The position numbers and the translations under genes are program-made. A DNA stretch of 64,000 nucleotides from Avena insularis (Eukaryota > Streptophyta > Magnoliopsida > Poales > Poaceae), in assembly GCA_023614405.1 (NCBI GenBank), contig CM042684.1:532192682-532256681 (forward strand), given 5' to 3'. The notes beneath the pieces were generated by a model, which saw only the letters and a program-made list of their open reading frames with translations, was not told where the DNA came from and ran no database searches. This document shows, one piece after another, positions 1 through 14,989 of the stretch. Position 1 is the first letter of the stretch, and the number at the start of each line of letters is the position of its first letter.

Positions 1-54
1 AACATCAAGCTTCCAGGCTCAGCGCCAAGGCCAACACCGCCTCCGAGTCATCGC

Positions 55-3000
55 ATGTCACCTTCACCTCCATCACCTCCAAGAAACCCACCCCATGACT
101 ACGACCACCACAGCTCGGGTCCATCTCGATCTCCGCCGCAGGGTCAGCCATCTTTGCCGCCTGCTAAGGACAATAAGCGGAAGCATGCTCCGTTGATGAG
201 TACTAAACAACGCCGCAGCCCAAAACGACAAATGTCGCCCCTCCCAAGAGTACCTTATAAGAATCTTCCCATCAAACCTTATGATCATACTGAAGAGGAA
301 ACCGCAGCAATCTCAAAGGCCGAATGTGTTGCGCAGCTTCAAAAGAAGAAACCTGAGCCTTCCCAGGTATACACTGAGAAGCAAAAAGCGTATGCACTTA
401 GTTTTCTGAACACAAAATCGCAATATGACTTGCACCATAAGCCAGATGACTATCTACGCATGCTTCAAAAGAAAGTGAAGAAGAGCAAATCAAGTAAAAG
501 TGTAAGCGGGAGCAAATCATCAAGTCAAAGTGCAACCAGGAAAAGAAAGGACGTCCCCCAGCTCGGGAAACAGGCCAAAAAATCGATCCCGCCCTTGATG
601 TCTATGCACTTCTATTCTTGTAGACAGTTGTTGGGCCTCCAAGTGTAGAGGTTTGTAGAACATCAACAAGTTTTCCCTTAAGTGGATCACCCAAGGTTTA
701 TCGAACTCAGGGAGGAAGTGGTCAAAGGTATCCCCTCTCAAGCAACCCTGCAATCAAGATACAAGAAGTCTCGTGTATCCCCAACACACCCAATACACTT
801 GTCAGGTGTATAGGTGCACTAGTTCGGCGAAGAGATAGTGAAATACAAGTGGTATGGATATAAGATAACGGTGCTAGAAAATACTTTGATGGCGTGGAAG
901 AGACTAAAGGCAAACTGAAATAAAGATGAAAGCAAGCAAACATGTAAGAGATCTAGTTGCAAACGGTGTTTCAATGCTTAGAAACGAGGCCTAGGGATCA
1001 TACTTTCACTAGTGAACACTCTCATATAAATATCTTCTTCTTCATGATACTACTCTGAACTACTCTCCGGTTGGACACTCTAATCTATGGTAGGGCTATA
1101 ACAGCACTCCTCAAAGTTCGGTTTTCCCATCTGGATAACCCCACACTGTCACCTTGAGCTCTAGATGGTTCCAACAAATACCACAATTTCATAGAGACAT
1201 CCAACTCCAAATATAACTCATAACAAGTATTTGTAATCTCTAGCCTAAGTGCCATCATGGTGTGCACACTGTTAACTTCACACACATGGGGAGGGCAGAG
1301 ATCTATTAAATCACTTGAGTAGCAAGGTAGATCTATAGATTACAAGCCCATGATCTCAATAAGATCATGCATAGAGAGAGAGATGAACACATAGCTACCG
1401 GTAGAACCCTTGGCCTCGAGAGAGAACTACTCCCTCCTCGTCATGGGAATCAGCAATGGTGATGGAGATGGTGGTGGAGATCGATGGGAGATGGCTTCGG
1501 GGGCACTTCTCCGTCTCGACAGGGTGCTGGAACAGAGACTTTCTATCCCCCGAATCTCCCCTTCGGTGGCGGCGGCACTGCGGAACTTTTCGTGGCTGGA
1601 GGCTTGATGATTTAGGGTTTTTGCATTGGGAGACATCTTATAGGCGGAGAGGCAAGGTCGTTGGGCAGCCAGGGGGCCCACACCATGCCCTGGCGTGGCC
1701 TGGGGGACCCGCGCCTAGGGGTGATTTGGCCACCCTGTGCCCCCCCCTTCGTCTCTCCTTCTGGCTCCGTGAATCTTCCGGGAAAATAACGATTTTGGCT
1801 TTTGTCTAGTACAATTCCGAGAATATTCATTTTCTGACTTTCTGGAACCAAAAATAGCAGAAAACAGGCAACTGGCACTATGGCTCTTGTTAATAGGTTA
1901 GTCCAAGAAATCATATGAAAAGTACTCCAAAGTATGGACAAAACACAAGAAAGTAGATAAACCAAGCATGGAACAACAAAAATTATAGATACATTTGCAA
2001 TATATCACCCCTCAGGGTGGCATCCTATGACATTCCCCAGCAGGATACGGAAGAAGCTGTGGCGCTTGTGGCCGCTATGAATGTGACTGTTGAGGAACTG
2101 CTAGGTTCGCAGGACGACAAGTTACCCAAGGCTGATTTAGTCCCTCAATATGTCCTAGGGATGCAGTTGGTCACCCAAGAGAGGTTGCAACCACTGCCAA
2201 CACAAATATGTAGTTGACATAACTGGTACTTGAAAGCCGCAAAGGAGGAGAGAATAATGATCGTGGCGAAAGTACCACATGACTACTACTTCCGAGAAGA
2301 AGAGGTCCATGTTGAGTTTCCAGAACTCTTCCAGTTATATGCTTTTGACACCCTCGACAAATCTATCATGAGTTGCTATTGTCGGTAAGTTGTTGAATTC
2401 ATTGTCTACATATAAGTGGTTCAATTTTTCAGTTATTCAGTTCATTGCATGTAATTATCCTTATTATATCCTTTTGTACTCTATTATTATACAGAATGAA
2501 GATCCAGGAATCTAAAAGAAGGTCACTCTTTAGTGTTGGGTTCATTGACCTAGATAAAATACATATAAAGACGCTAACGGATAAACCCGAGGAGATGGAG
2601 GAAAACCTTCTAAGGTTTCTAACGGAGCAAAATTTCTGTGACCACATACTGTTTCCTTCAAATTTTAAGTGAGGATCTTACTCTGATGTACACATTCACT
2701 TTTGCTTACTCAATTTAAGTGTTATGATGAGTTACTGATGTATATATAAACGTGTGTGCAGATTCCACTGGATTCTGCTAAACATTCAACTTGATAAGAG
2801 AAGAATTGAAGTCATGAACCCATTAAAAAGACCCCTGGAACAGTTTAGGGATATGTAGGACACGCTCTAGAGGTAATTTTCGTGCTACATCGGTCTCTTT
2901 CGTTGATTTTCTGAGATATCACGTAATAAATAACTCATTCATTTTCTTTACTGGCAGGGTTTGGAACCAGTTCAAGAGTACGGTTACGGGTCACTTTAGT

Positions 3001-3436
3001 GAGAAGCCGACGTTTAAGCCGGTCTCGGTAAGTAGTACACACATCTCTTTACTTTTATAGTTTCAATACACTTATGATGCTAGAATATTATTTTGATTGA
3101 ATTCTATTCTCGTAAAGTGCGCTAGGCAGCGACCCAGGATGAATCTATGTGGATTCTACGTTTGCGAGTTCATTTGCACGTTTACCACTGAGCACATAAA
3201 TTATAAAGTCTATGTAAGAAATACATTCACAAAATTATTTTTATTACCGTCACTTTTTGTTATCATGATTGGTATTAATATATTGTTCTTCTTTTCTCAT
3301 ATAGTTCGATAGAATGCGGGATCAGCTCCTACCAGAGCAACGCGTACTAAGAATTGATGAAGAACTATCAGGATTCTTGATGAACGAGATGATAGATGAC
3401 GCTGGAGAATTTAGTGTGAATAGGCGCTACCGATGA
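55..3436 (+). pseudogene. CACTA-borne Ulp1-like cysteine protease gene, disrupted
   Basis: The N-terminal part (55-595) is Pro/Ser/Lys-rich and low complexity. After the solo LTR the same protein resumes at about 2013 (SYDIPQQDTEEAV) and continues through likely exons 2013-2384, 2495-2668, 2762-2872, 2958-3027, 3118-3213 and 3305-3436, each with GT/AG borders. The C-terminal half matches the Ulp1/SENP C48-like domain typical of CACTA second genes: HWILL (catalytic His) near 2766 and NLCGFYVCEF (catalytic Cys) near 3140-3170. The acidic residue after the His, usually Asp in VMDSL, reads Asn here (VMNPL). In-frame stops at 2215-2217 (TGA) and about 2856 (TAG), with the LTR insertion, make it non-functional. 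Role in the transposon is unknown; family assignment is from recognised motifs. Confidence 0.75.
596..2007 (-). mobile_element. Solo LTR of a Gypsy retrotransposon (Sabrina-like)
   Basis: Read on the minus strand this is a 1412-bp LTR starting TGATATATTGCAAATG and ending in GACATCA (TG...CA). Its first ~400 bases match the LTR starts at 53399 and 59849. Flanks are GCCCT (591-595) and CCCCT (2008-2012), a five-base target duplication with one difference. No internal domain is present, so it is a solo LTR left by recombination between two LTRs. It sits within an exon of the CACTA protease-like gene. Small open frames inside it are not genes. Confidence 0.85.
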
Positions 3437-3835
3437 TCCCCGACCGTGTAATTGAATAGACGGACTCTAGTCCCGGTAACTGTAATGTCTCCATGTAATA
3501 TCATGTATATATTTGTGTATGCTCGATCCTAATAGTTCTTCATGTAACTATCATGTATACATTTCTATGTTCTAGTCCCGATAACATGTACGGTATGTGG
3601 TAGCGTAGAAATCTAGTTTAAAATGAAAAAAGAAATAAATAGAAACAAAATGAATTCTCTGTCGCGGCAGAGAAAGGGATCAAAACTCTGTCGCGGAAGA
3701 GAACCATTAGTCCTGATTTGTAATAGCAATCGGGGCTAATGGGGGAGACCTAGCGCGTGCAGAGGCGTCCACGTGGATGCCCATTAGTCTCGGCTGGTAA
3801 GCGAACCGAAACTAGTGGGTGGGCCTTTAGTCCCG

Positions 3836-3911
3836 CCTCTTCAGTCCCGGTACCACAACCGGGACTAAAGGCTCTTACAGACCGGGATTAAAGGCCCGTT
3901 CTCCACTAGTG
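3836..3911. repeat. CACTA subterminal repeats and terminal inverted repeat
   Basis: CCTTTAGTCCCG and CGGGACTAAAGG repeat in both orientations just inside the CACTAGTG terminus and can fold into a hairpin. In characterised CACTA elements such subterminal motifs bind the element-encoded DNA-binding protein; that role is inferred here. Confidence 0.75.
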
Positions 3912-5247
3912 CAAGAAGCTTCCAACGTTGCATCTGCCAAGCAACACACGTCTAATATTTTTCTCTTCGCATAAAATAAATATTTAGCGCAATGTTGTGT
4001 CTTCTGCAAAATATGTTATGTCTTTTTTTACCTGAAATATAGTATGTCTTGGTAGGTCATGATTTTGCTCTAATGGTATAGATTTGGTACTCTAGTACTT
4101 GATATTTTTTACATACTTGGTCGAACTTCACATCACGTTTGATTTTTGAAAAAAATCATATAAGCTATGTTTTGGCTGGGAGAGGCGAAAAAATGTCTTT
4201 GGCTCTTGAGTGCTCACCTCATTTAAAAACATAAAACATATATTTACAAGTTCTAAAAGAAATCTGAAAATAAATTTTCGGTATAGTCAATGTTACATCC
4301 TACAAGCATGTAGAATCACAACCTAAAATTCTTTATGTTGTCGGCTACACAGTAATAAAAAAAGACTGAGAAAATTTAGAGATTTGAAACTATGCATACT
4401 CGGATCTATTTTTTTTTCATTTCATTGTAGATTATAGTACAAAGTATTTGGAATTGATATTTTATACGTCTGTAGGATACATTGTTGGCCACATCCGTAT
4501 ATATTTTTTCCAGAAACTTTCTGAATCTCAGAAATATGAGTTTCGATTTTTTTAAAAAGGGATCCTATGTACGCGTGTAGGAACAGATGCGGTATACATT
4601 GGCTAGATAATAGTACACGTAGTGCTAGTTGAGTAGCCGCACGCGATGAATGACTCGAGCATCCCATGGTGTAGAGAGATCCATCCATCCGACACGCATT
4701 CATGGCCACCACCTGCCGCTCGTCCGCTGCACAGCTCCTGTCTGTCCCCATTCATTGATTGCTCGCTCCGACGCGCCATTCCACTCCACTGATGGGCTCA
4801 CTCGCTGTGACGGAATCATCACCCAATTACAGGCACCTGCAAGCCCCTAGTACAATTTACCGTTAGTGTCATGTCAGACACTCGGATCCTCCTCACCTAT
4901 TGTCAAGCTCGGTTTCTTCTTCTCGATGGTTTTCCTCCTGGCCGCTGGCAGGAATCTTGGCGTGTCATGGTGGAGGACAATGAGAAGCCGGTTAATAAGA
5001 CAGCGAGCGAGATCCAGCACCGTACAGCGGCAGCGTACTAGCCTCACTGTCAAGAATCAATCAATCAAGAATCAAGAATCAATCAATGGTTCCACCCACC
5101 ATCATCCATCGCCTAATTCCGAACGGCTGGCACCCCCTCCCCGTACGTGGCCACACCGCTCCACTCGCCTCCTCTCTCGGCATCGCGTCCTCTTCACTCC
5201 ACACTCTCTCGTACTGAAGGACAGGAAGGGAGCCAGCGAGGAGGAGA
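3912..5247. other. Intergenic and 5' region of the ABIL gene
   Basis: AT-rich sequence to about 4620, then GC-richer sequence leading into the ABIL 5' UTR. The short motif AATCAATCAAG recurs at about 5055-5092. Open frames here (for example 4866-5402) run out of frame across the first ABIL exon and show no recognisable protein. No transposon ends were identified. Confidence 0.5.
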
Positions 5248-7615
5248 ATGCAGCAGCAGCCGGCAAGGCGGCGGAGCCCAGGGGCCGACGGCGGGTGGGC
5301 GGCGGCGGCCACCGTCGACGAGGCCTCCATGGAGCGGAGCAGGAGCTTCATCAAGGCCCTGCAGGTGCCCCCCCCATTCCCCAGTCCACACATCCCCTGT
5401 AGATCCGGCCGGTTCCCTGTTCTTGACTGACACCGTGGGTGCGGTGGGTGCAGGAGCTCAAGAACCTGCGGCCGCAGCTCTACTCCGCCTCCGAGTACTG
5501 CGAGAAGTCCTACCTCCACGCCCAACACAAGCACATGTGAGCCTCTACCACCTCCCCCTCCTCCATTAGCACCCTCCCATACTCACTCTGACAGAGAGAA
5601 TTTACCATTTTGCACCTGGCATCTTGCTGCGATTCCTCGTACACCTCCATTTTTTTCACATGCTACCTACCTATCTGTCTCCGTTTTGTCACCTGGCTAG
5701 CATAGGCTGAATTGAACTCAAGGTTGGTGCAGCCTCATATGTGTTGGTAGGTATAGGAAGAGAGCAACGGCTGCTATTGGGGGGAATTGATGTCCATATG
5801 TGAGTGGCTAGAGAACAAATCCGACTAGCTGAACAAGGATATGGGTTCTTTTGGTTTTATTATCTTGGATTTTTGGATTCATCCAACAACCCCTGTAGCC
5901 TGTGTACCATGTACATAGGCTGTACCATTCACTGAAATACAGCCGATGTACCATGTATACTGTCCACTGTATTTTATCCTGGGTGTTTGCCAATCATGTG
6001 TCACTTGGTTTGAATTATACTATGAAACAGGTTCACCCTCCACATATTTGACAGTGCAGAATCGTACATCAAATTTCGGTGAATAAACAGTACCGTGATC
6101 TGGAATGAAACATCGTACCCTTGCTTCGTCATATGGGGTGTTTCTCATGAAACTGAATCTGCTATCTAACATTAGGGTGCTAGACAACCTGAAGGATTAC
6201 GCGGTACGGGCCGTTGTAAATGCCGTCGACCACCTAGGCACGGTCGCCTACAAATTGACGGACCTGTTCGAGCAGCAAGCTTCCGAGATCTCCAACTTCG
6301 AGCTCAAGGTTGCGCGGTTGAACCAGGTACTGTTGTTGTCTATCGCTAAGAAAGTGCGCAGTCTATGCCTATGGAACTATGAGGCTAAATTTACACTGCT
6401 CTGTTGTCCACCCGTATAGCAAGTCTTCACCTGCCAAATCTACGTGGACAAAGAAGGCCTCAGGCAGCAGCAAATGATGGGAGCAAACATGAAACACCAC
6501 AAGCACTATATCCTGCCATGTAAGGAATGCTGAACTTGTATTGTATATGTAATCTGAACTTTTAGTTAGGAGAAAAGCTGAACTGGACTTCTGAATTTTC
6601 TGTGCAATCTAGCTACTGGATATAAAAGAACTCAGGCTGTTGCGCACCTGGGAACAGACAATAATCAGGAATCAAAGCCAAGGCCTTACCCCTCAGGTGT
6701 TTATTCTTGTTCTCCACATTGCAAAATTCATGTGTGCTACCCAGTACTTTCCATGCTACAGTAAAAGCTTTCACCTTTTGTGTGCAGCAAAGACGCTTTC
6801 CTGGCATCTGGCATCAGACAATAGCCCTTCTGTAAACGGAGCACAAAAACCTACATTCATGTAAGACTGAGACTGTCGTGTTATTCCGTATTTGTTCAAA
6901 TTTATCTTAGGTGAAGTCTTATTTGATCTGCTGAGTGGAATGGAGCTGTGTTCTCCTCTGATCTTAACTTGCTGCCGTCTGGGTTTTGTGCAGCCTAGGT
7001 GACAACAATATATCGCCTAAACTGGCATCAGATGGTTTGTTTCTTCTTGGTAATTCACTGTACTGTTGTTTGACCTCTTAGAGAGCATGGAAACATATGA
7101 ACACGATTTCACCTATTAACTGCACGTATTTGTTAACTACTGTCCGGGAACAACATTTCTGTTAACTCTAGTACTGTATAATTTTCATTAATGAATGCAC
7201 TCTGAAACTGTCAGCTGAATGTTCCATTTTAATTACTGATGTTTCAGGTAAGGAGCTGCCTGCTTCTCCCATTGGCAAGCATCCGCAGTCGAATCGGAAT
7301 ACCAAAACTGACGTTACAAAGAAGGTCGGCACCAAGAAGTTGAATATGATATAAACTGAAAGTGAAATCATAATAAATTAAGTGCATAACCATCATGTTG
7401 TAGTCTATCTCCATGATTTTGTTCTCCTTGTTTCCTAATGGCGACACTTGCAATTTCAGGATCAGTCAGGTTTGAGGCATGTGTCGACATTTAGTTCTTT
7501 CGATGGGCCTAAAGGGCGTGAAATCCAAAAGGTTCCTGTCGGCACAAAGAGCATGCTAACAGCTCTGTTTATCAAGCACAAGTCAGCGAAGATGAAAAAG
7601 ATCTCAGCTCGATGA
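5248..7615 (+). CDS. Abl interactor-like protein (ABIL), WAVE/SCAR complex subunit
   Basis: Plant ABIL proteins belong to the WAVE/SCAR complex that activates ARP2/3 for actin nucleation; the complex works in the cytoplasm near membranes. Nine exons splice in frame with GT/AG borders: 5248-5364, 5454-5536, 6176-6326, 6420-6519, 6613-6696, 6788-6860, 6994-7034, 7248-7324, 7460-7615, giving 882 nt and 293 residues. The conserved N-terminal half holds ASMERSRSFIKALQELKNLR, QLYSASEYCEKSY, VDHLGTVAYKLTDLFEQQ and NMKHHKHYILP, the family signature; the C-terminal half is Ser/Lys/Pro-rich and ends KMKKISAR. Length is normal for the family (about 300). The ATG at 5248 is the only one before the conserved block except Met29, which would cut the N-terminus. 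A diverged last-exon copy lies downstream (8216-8392). Which of the ABIL paralogs it is cannot be told by eye. Confidence 0.92.
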
Positions 7616-7666
7616 TCCTCTCTTCTTCATGCTGAATGACATCACTCTACATAGAGTATGGTCCTG

Positions 7667-8114
7667 AAAATCCTTGATTTAATTTCGAATAATAAACTTA
7701 TAAAACCTTAATCAAAACTACTCAACTAGCCTAAAAATAAAAACCGCCCTTCAATGGAAGAGTTTTTCTTTTGTTTTTCAAAAAATTGAAAGTTTGAAGT
7801 TGAACTTAATTGAACAAGTCAAGCAATTCTATTTGCTCACAATCACAAGAAATTTGTCCACTACCTCGCCTGAACCTATGCAAAAGAAAAAAGATATCTA
7901 AGAGACAGACCCGAATAAAGAAAAACAGAATAGTAATCTTTGACGAATTAAGAAGAAAAAAGATTCTTATTTTGATACAAGAAGAATCGGCACTCACAAT
8001 CCCTCTGAAAAGGAAGAAATCCTTTTATTTCTCTCGCCTTTGCCTTGGATTCAATTCTCTTCTTTTGCAGACATTTCAATGTCTGGAATGGGGAATTCCA
8101 GACATTTCAAAAAA
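7667..8114. other. AT-rich insert between the two ABIL last exons
   Basis: Strongly A/T-rich sequence with long A runs, unlike the flanking copies, which match each other on both sides of it. It carries an open frame from about 7810 that I cannot assign. Composition and the stem-loop at 8080-8104 recall plastid intergenic DNA, so a nuclear plastid DNA fragment is one guess, unproven. No transposon termini were found. Confidence 0.4.
8080..8104. repeat. Perfect 10-bp stem-loop
   Basis: TGTCTGGAAT and ATTCCAGACA form a perfect 10-bp inverted repeat around a five-base loop. A second ACATTTCAA follows on the right, mirroring the left flank. Its function is unknown. Confidence 0.8.
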
Positions 8115-8419
8115 AAAGTGAAATCATAACGAATTACGTGCATAATCATCATGTTGTAGTCTATCTCCTTGATTTTGCTCTTTGTTTCCTGATGGCGCCT
8201 CTCTTGCAATTTCAGGATCAGTCAGGTTTGAGGCATATGTCGACATTTAGTTCTTTCAACGGGCCTAAATGGCGTGAAATCCAAAAAGATTCCAGTTGGC
8301 ACAAAGAGCATGCTAACAACTCTCTTTATCAAGAACAAGTTAGCAAAGATGAAAAAGATCTCAGCTCGATGATCCTCTTTTGTTCATGCTGAGTGATATC
8401 ACTGTATGTAGAGCATGGC
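8115..8419 (+). pseudogene. Duplicated terminal exon of the ABIL gene, frameshifted
   Basis: This stretch repeats 7359-7666 with scattered differences: the end of the last intron, the branch/acceptor region (CTTGCAATTTCAG), the whole last exon and the start of the 3' UTR. Relative to the functional exon it has one extra base near 8288, which moves the reading frame and moves the stop to 8390-8392. The acceptor site remains intact, so splicing from exon 8 (donor 7325) to 8216 is structurally possible and would give a different C-terminus. A 448-bp AT-rich stretch separates the copies. I read it as a partial tandem duplication that is decaying. Confidence 0.85.
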
Positions 8420-9112
8420 CTTGTGTAGTTTTCGTCTCAGAATTCGTAAGATGTCATCTTGCTGATGACTTAAATGTAGTGGTTTCATATCAGCACACAT
8501 CTGCTCTTGTATGCTGAAATTGTTCTTGCCAGAAGCTTTAGCATTTTGCGTTACCTAATAGGCAGCTGTACCACTAAAAGATGACGAAACAGTATTCTCT
8601 ACTATTATCCGTACAGCAGATGCTGTCATGACAATCGTAGTTTGTAATGTAGAGGATGTGCAATTATGGGCATTTCAAGTATACACTGTTGAAAGTTCAG
8701 AAGTATGGCGAACTTAAGCTATATTCATCCAAAGACACGATCTTGCTTGATATGATCATTTAAGAGTGTTTTACAAGCCCTTTACTTACATAGATCATCA
8801 AGAGGAAGAAACACAAAACCGAGCGGCTCGATTCATAAGCCATAGAGGATGCATGATGAATTCTAAGATACGATATGGTGTAACATGGAAGCACAAGAAA
8901 GCACAACACAGCTCAGGACACATGAAGGGAAGAGCCGTCAATGACCAATAGTGTGTCCAAGTATATAGGATCGCTTGCAGATACCTTATTGACTTCCGTG
9001 GCTGAGTATGAATGGCTTTGCTCATTCCTCACCAATTAAAAAGATCTTGGCCAGTCACCTGTCTCAATGGATCCACAGGAATTGCAAGCTTTCACATAAA
9101 CCATTGGAAGAT
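8420..9112. other. 3' intergenic region between convergent ABIL and kinase genes
   Basis: Contains the likely 3' UTRs of the two convergent genes. No coding similarity or transposon ends were seen. Confidence 0.5.
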
Positions 9113-12768
<3,656 letters not shown>

Positions 12769-13513
12769 GACGGCGGCGCGGGTTGAGTTGTGGCGGCGGC
12801 GCGGATGGGGAGGGGGAGTGGAGTGGGGTAGAAGGAGGTGGGGGATGGGGAGGAGGCGTCCATGGTTTTGCCTTGCCCAGTGCTTTCCCCTTTTGGTTGG
12901 AGCGCGTACGTACGGTCGTGCGCGTGGAGACGGGCGGGTCGTCGGACGGAACACGGAGGGTCTGCCGTGGCCGCCAGGCTGACCCGTGCCGTGCGATGTG
13001 CGGCGCGAGGAGTCAGTGGGTAGTGGGGACGTGGGACTGCGAGGTCGGCGGGGTGACCATCGACGTCGTGGACGGGGCAGTTGCGACGCAGTTTCTGGCC
13101 GTGAAGCCGAGTGGTGTGCAGTTGACGGCAGCACGGGGTGACCATCGACGTCGTGGACCGGCCGGAAATTTCCTCCGTCGCATCCCCTTTCCACGCGCTC
13201 CACCCAGCTCCGGGTACATAGCGATCACCTCCCCTTGTCGAATTCTCTACTTTTTCCCGGCAACTTTCAGTCGATAGAGTTATCGTGTACTCCGTGTCAT
13301 TTGGTGATCAACCATGTCACATCATTGTAAGTAACCACTGCATTCGATTCGGAAGAAAAATACTGCTAGTAACCAGTGCATTCTACTCTCTCCTTTTCAA
13401 AGTACTATATGATGTTTTCGTTTTTGTCAAAATGTATCAAAACGTTTTTTTACTATTAAATTCACTCCGATCTAATAAACAGTAAAAGTCCGTGTGACAA
13501 AAGCTAAAATTAT
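12769..13513 (-). other. 5' UTR and promoter region of the kinase gene
   Basis: GC-rich to about 13230, then AT-rich. It contains ACGT-core sequences (GACGTGG near 13029 and two GACGTC copies) of the type bound by plant bZIP factors. No TATA box was assigned. Overlapping open frames on both strands reflect GC-rich composition. Confidence 0.45.
13049..13158. promoter_or_regulatory. 25-bp direct repeat with GACGTC core upstream of the kinase start
   Basis: The same 25 bases occur at 13049-13073 and 13134-13158, about 280-390 bases upstream of the kinase ATG. Each contains the palindrome GACGTC (C-box, an ACGT-core bZIP site). The repeat is seen directly; a regulatory role is inferred. Confidence 0.45.
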
Positions 13514-13600
13514 ACTCCCTCCGTCTCAAAAATAGATATCTCAAGTTTCTCAAAATTTAGATAAATCTATATAACAAATAGTGTCTCTATTCATCCAAAA
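13514..13600. mobile_element. Possible truncated Stowaway MITE end
   Basis: TA followed by CTCCCTCCGTCTCAAAAATA is a typical Stowaway terminus, but no matching opposite end was found, so only a fragment is claimed. Confidence 0.5.
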
Positions 13601-13702
13601 ATTGAAAAATCCGGGACATGTCACTGCCATGCATTTTTTGCTTTTCTCTTTCTACCGTACTCCTTGTTGCGATTGGGCTTCACTGGGCTCATTCATCTCC
13701 CG

Positions 13703-14900
13703 CTATCCAGCTTGGTGGCCAGGTCGTCCTCTCGAGTCTGGCATGCTCCGTGCTCGTGTCGTGTACGAGCTCCTCCCCATTTTTGTCACTACCACGTGGG
13801 GTACGACAATCCCGCCCTTGAGCACCAGCTTGCCCCCAGCACGGGCATGGGCATGAGGAAATTGCTGACGAGTGGCCGCGGTCTCCGGCACACTGCTCCA
13901 TTGCACTAGGACCTGCGCCCCCGTGTGCATTCTGGTATGCACCCGGGACTGCAACACTTGGACAAGAACATCAAAAACAACATCAGGCGATGGTAACTAT
14001 GGTAGGCCAACACATGGCTTCAACTGGGAGACATGGAAGATGGGATGCAAGCAACTCAAGCTTGTACGCGACTTGACCAATCCTCTCTGCCGCCCACAAG
14101 GAACAAACTAAAAAATTAGAAGGACAACTTGTGACACAATTATCAGTGGTCTTAATATAAGGCTACGGACGGAGGAATACTAGATAGCCAACGAAGAACT
14201 ATCTTGCAGTGCGGTTCTCGTCGGCTTGGTCTTCATCCGCTGCAGCATTATATTCTCAAGAGATGTTGGCGAATTGAAGCACGGAAAACTGACTACCAGA
14301 ACTGACCGGTGAACATCGGGTCTCTATCAATGATGAGTGAGAGTGGCGTAATGTGAAGCTTGAAGATATTATCAACGAACACCTCATCAACTTTGCTAGT
14401 TGTGTAAGGATGCCTCAGCGGAATGAATGAGCATACTTTGTCAATCTGTTCACAACTACCACTAAGTAGTTGAAATGTCGCCAAGGAGGCAATGCATCGA
14501 TGAAATCCATTCTTGCCACTTCTCATGGTTTAGAAGGAACTAGGAACGGGTTGGAGCATACCTGGCATGTGGATGGGTTCTGGTTTAGCTTGTTGAAGCG
14601 TCTGGTAGTAGCGGACAAATTCCTTGACCATTTGCTTCATGTGTAGCCATTTGAACACAAGGAATTAATATGACGGGAAGTCATCGGAAACCATAATGCC
14701 CACCTTGAGGACTATCGTGGACACGATCTATAACTAAAGAGTGGGATTGTGGCCGACCCAAATGCTCCCTTTGTAATGAAGGATGCCCTAACCGAGAGAT
14801 AATTCTCCTCGGAAGATGGTTGCAGTTCCAATTTCTGCTATAGTTGTTGTGTTGTCTCATCATTTAGGTAGCTAGTTTGTACTGCTGAGAGCCAAGTGGG
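13703..14900 (-). mobile_element. Decayed Gypsy (chromovirus-like) pol 3' remnant
   Basis: Minus-strand frames give, in the correct order, a zinc-binding/integrase N-terminal piece (VHDSPQGGHYGF, about 14690-14730), an integrase core piece (PLRHPYTTSKVDEVF, then IIDRDPMFTGQFW, 14293-14430), a C-terminal stretch (ERIGQVAYKLEL, about 14050-14085) and a region like the one before the chromodomain (VLVQWSSVPETAAT, about 13870-13915). Frames shift between pieces and stops are frequent, so it is dead. No LTRs were recognised around it. Confidence 0.75.
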
Positions 14901-14989
14901 CTAGGCGTTCACATTATTTTAGTTAAGTACTTGCCAATCAGTATGAAGAAGTTGATCAGTCAAGTGAGTCAAGCTTTTATCATGGTACG

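Larger units (their letters stand above)
1..3911 (+). mobile_element. CACTA (En/Spm-type) DNA transposon, right part
   Basis: The right end is visible: the sequence finishes with CACTAGTG at 3904-3911, preceded by subterminal repeats built on GGGACTAAAGGC and its complement (about 3820-3895), the usual architecture of grass CACTA elements. The left end lies outside the window, so size and target duplication cannot be tested; the three bases after the end are CAA. The element carries a plus-strand multi-exon gene of the kind that accompanies CACTA transposase (55-3436). No TNP2-like transposase is visible in this part. A solo LTR (596-2007) is nested in it. Assignment is confident from the terminus plus the cargo protein. 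Confidence 0.85.

Noticed and set aside
4866..5569. Frames overlapping the first two ABIL exons (178 and 140 residues)
   Set aside because: They read through splice junctions out of the ABIL frame and match nothing recognisable.
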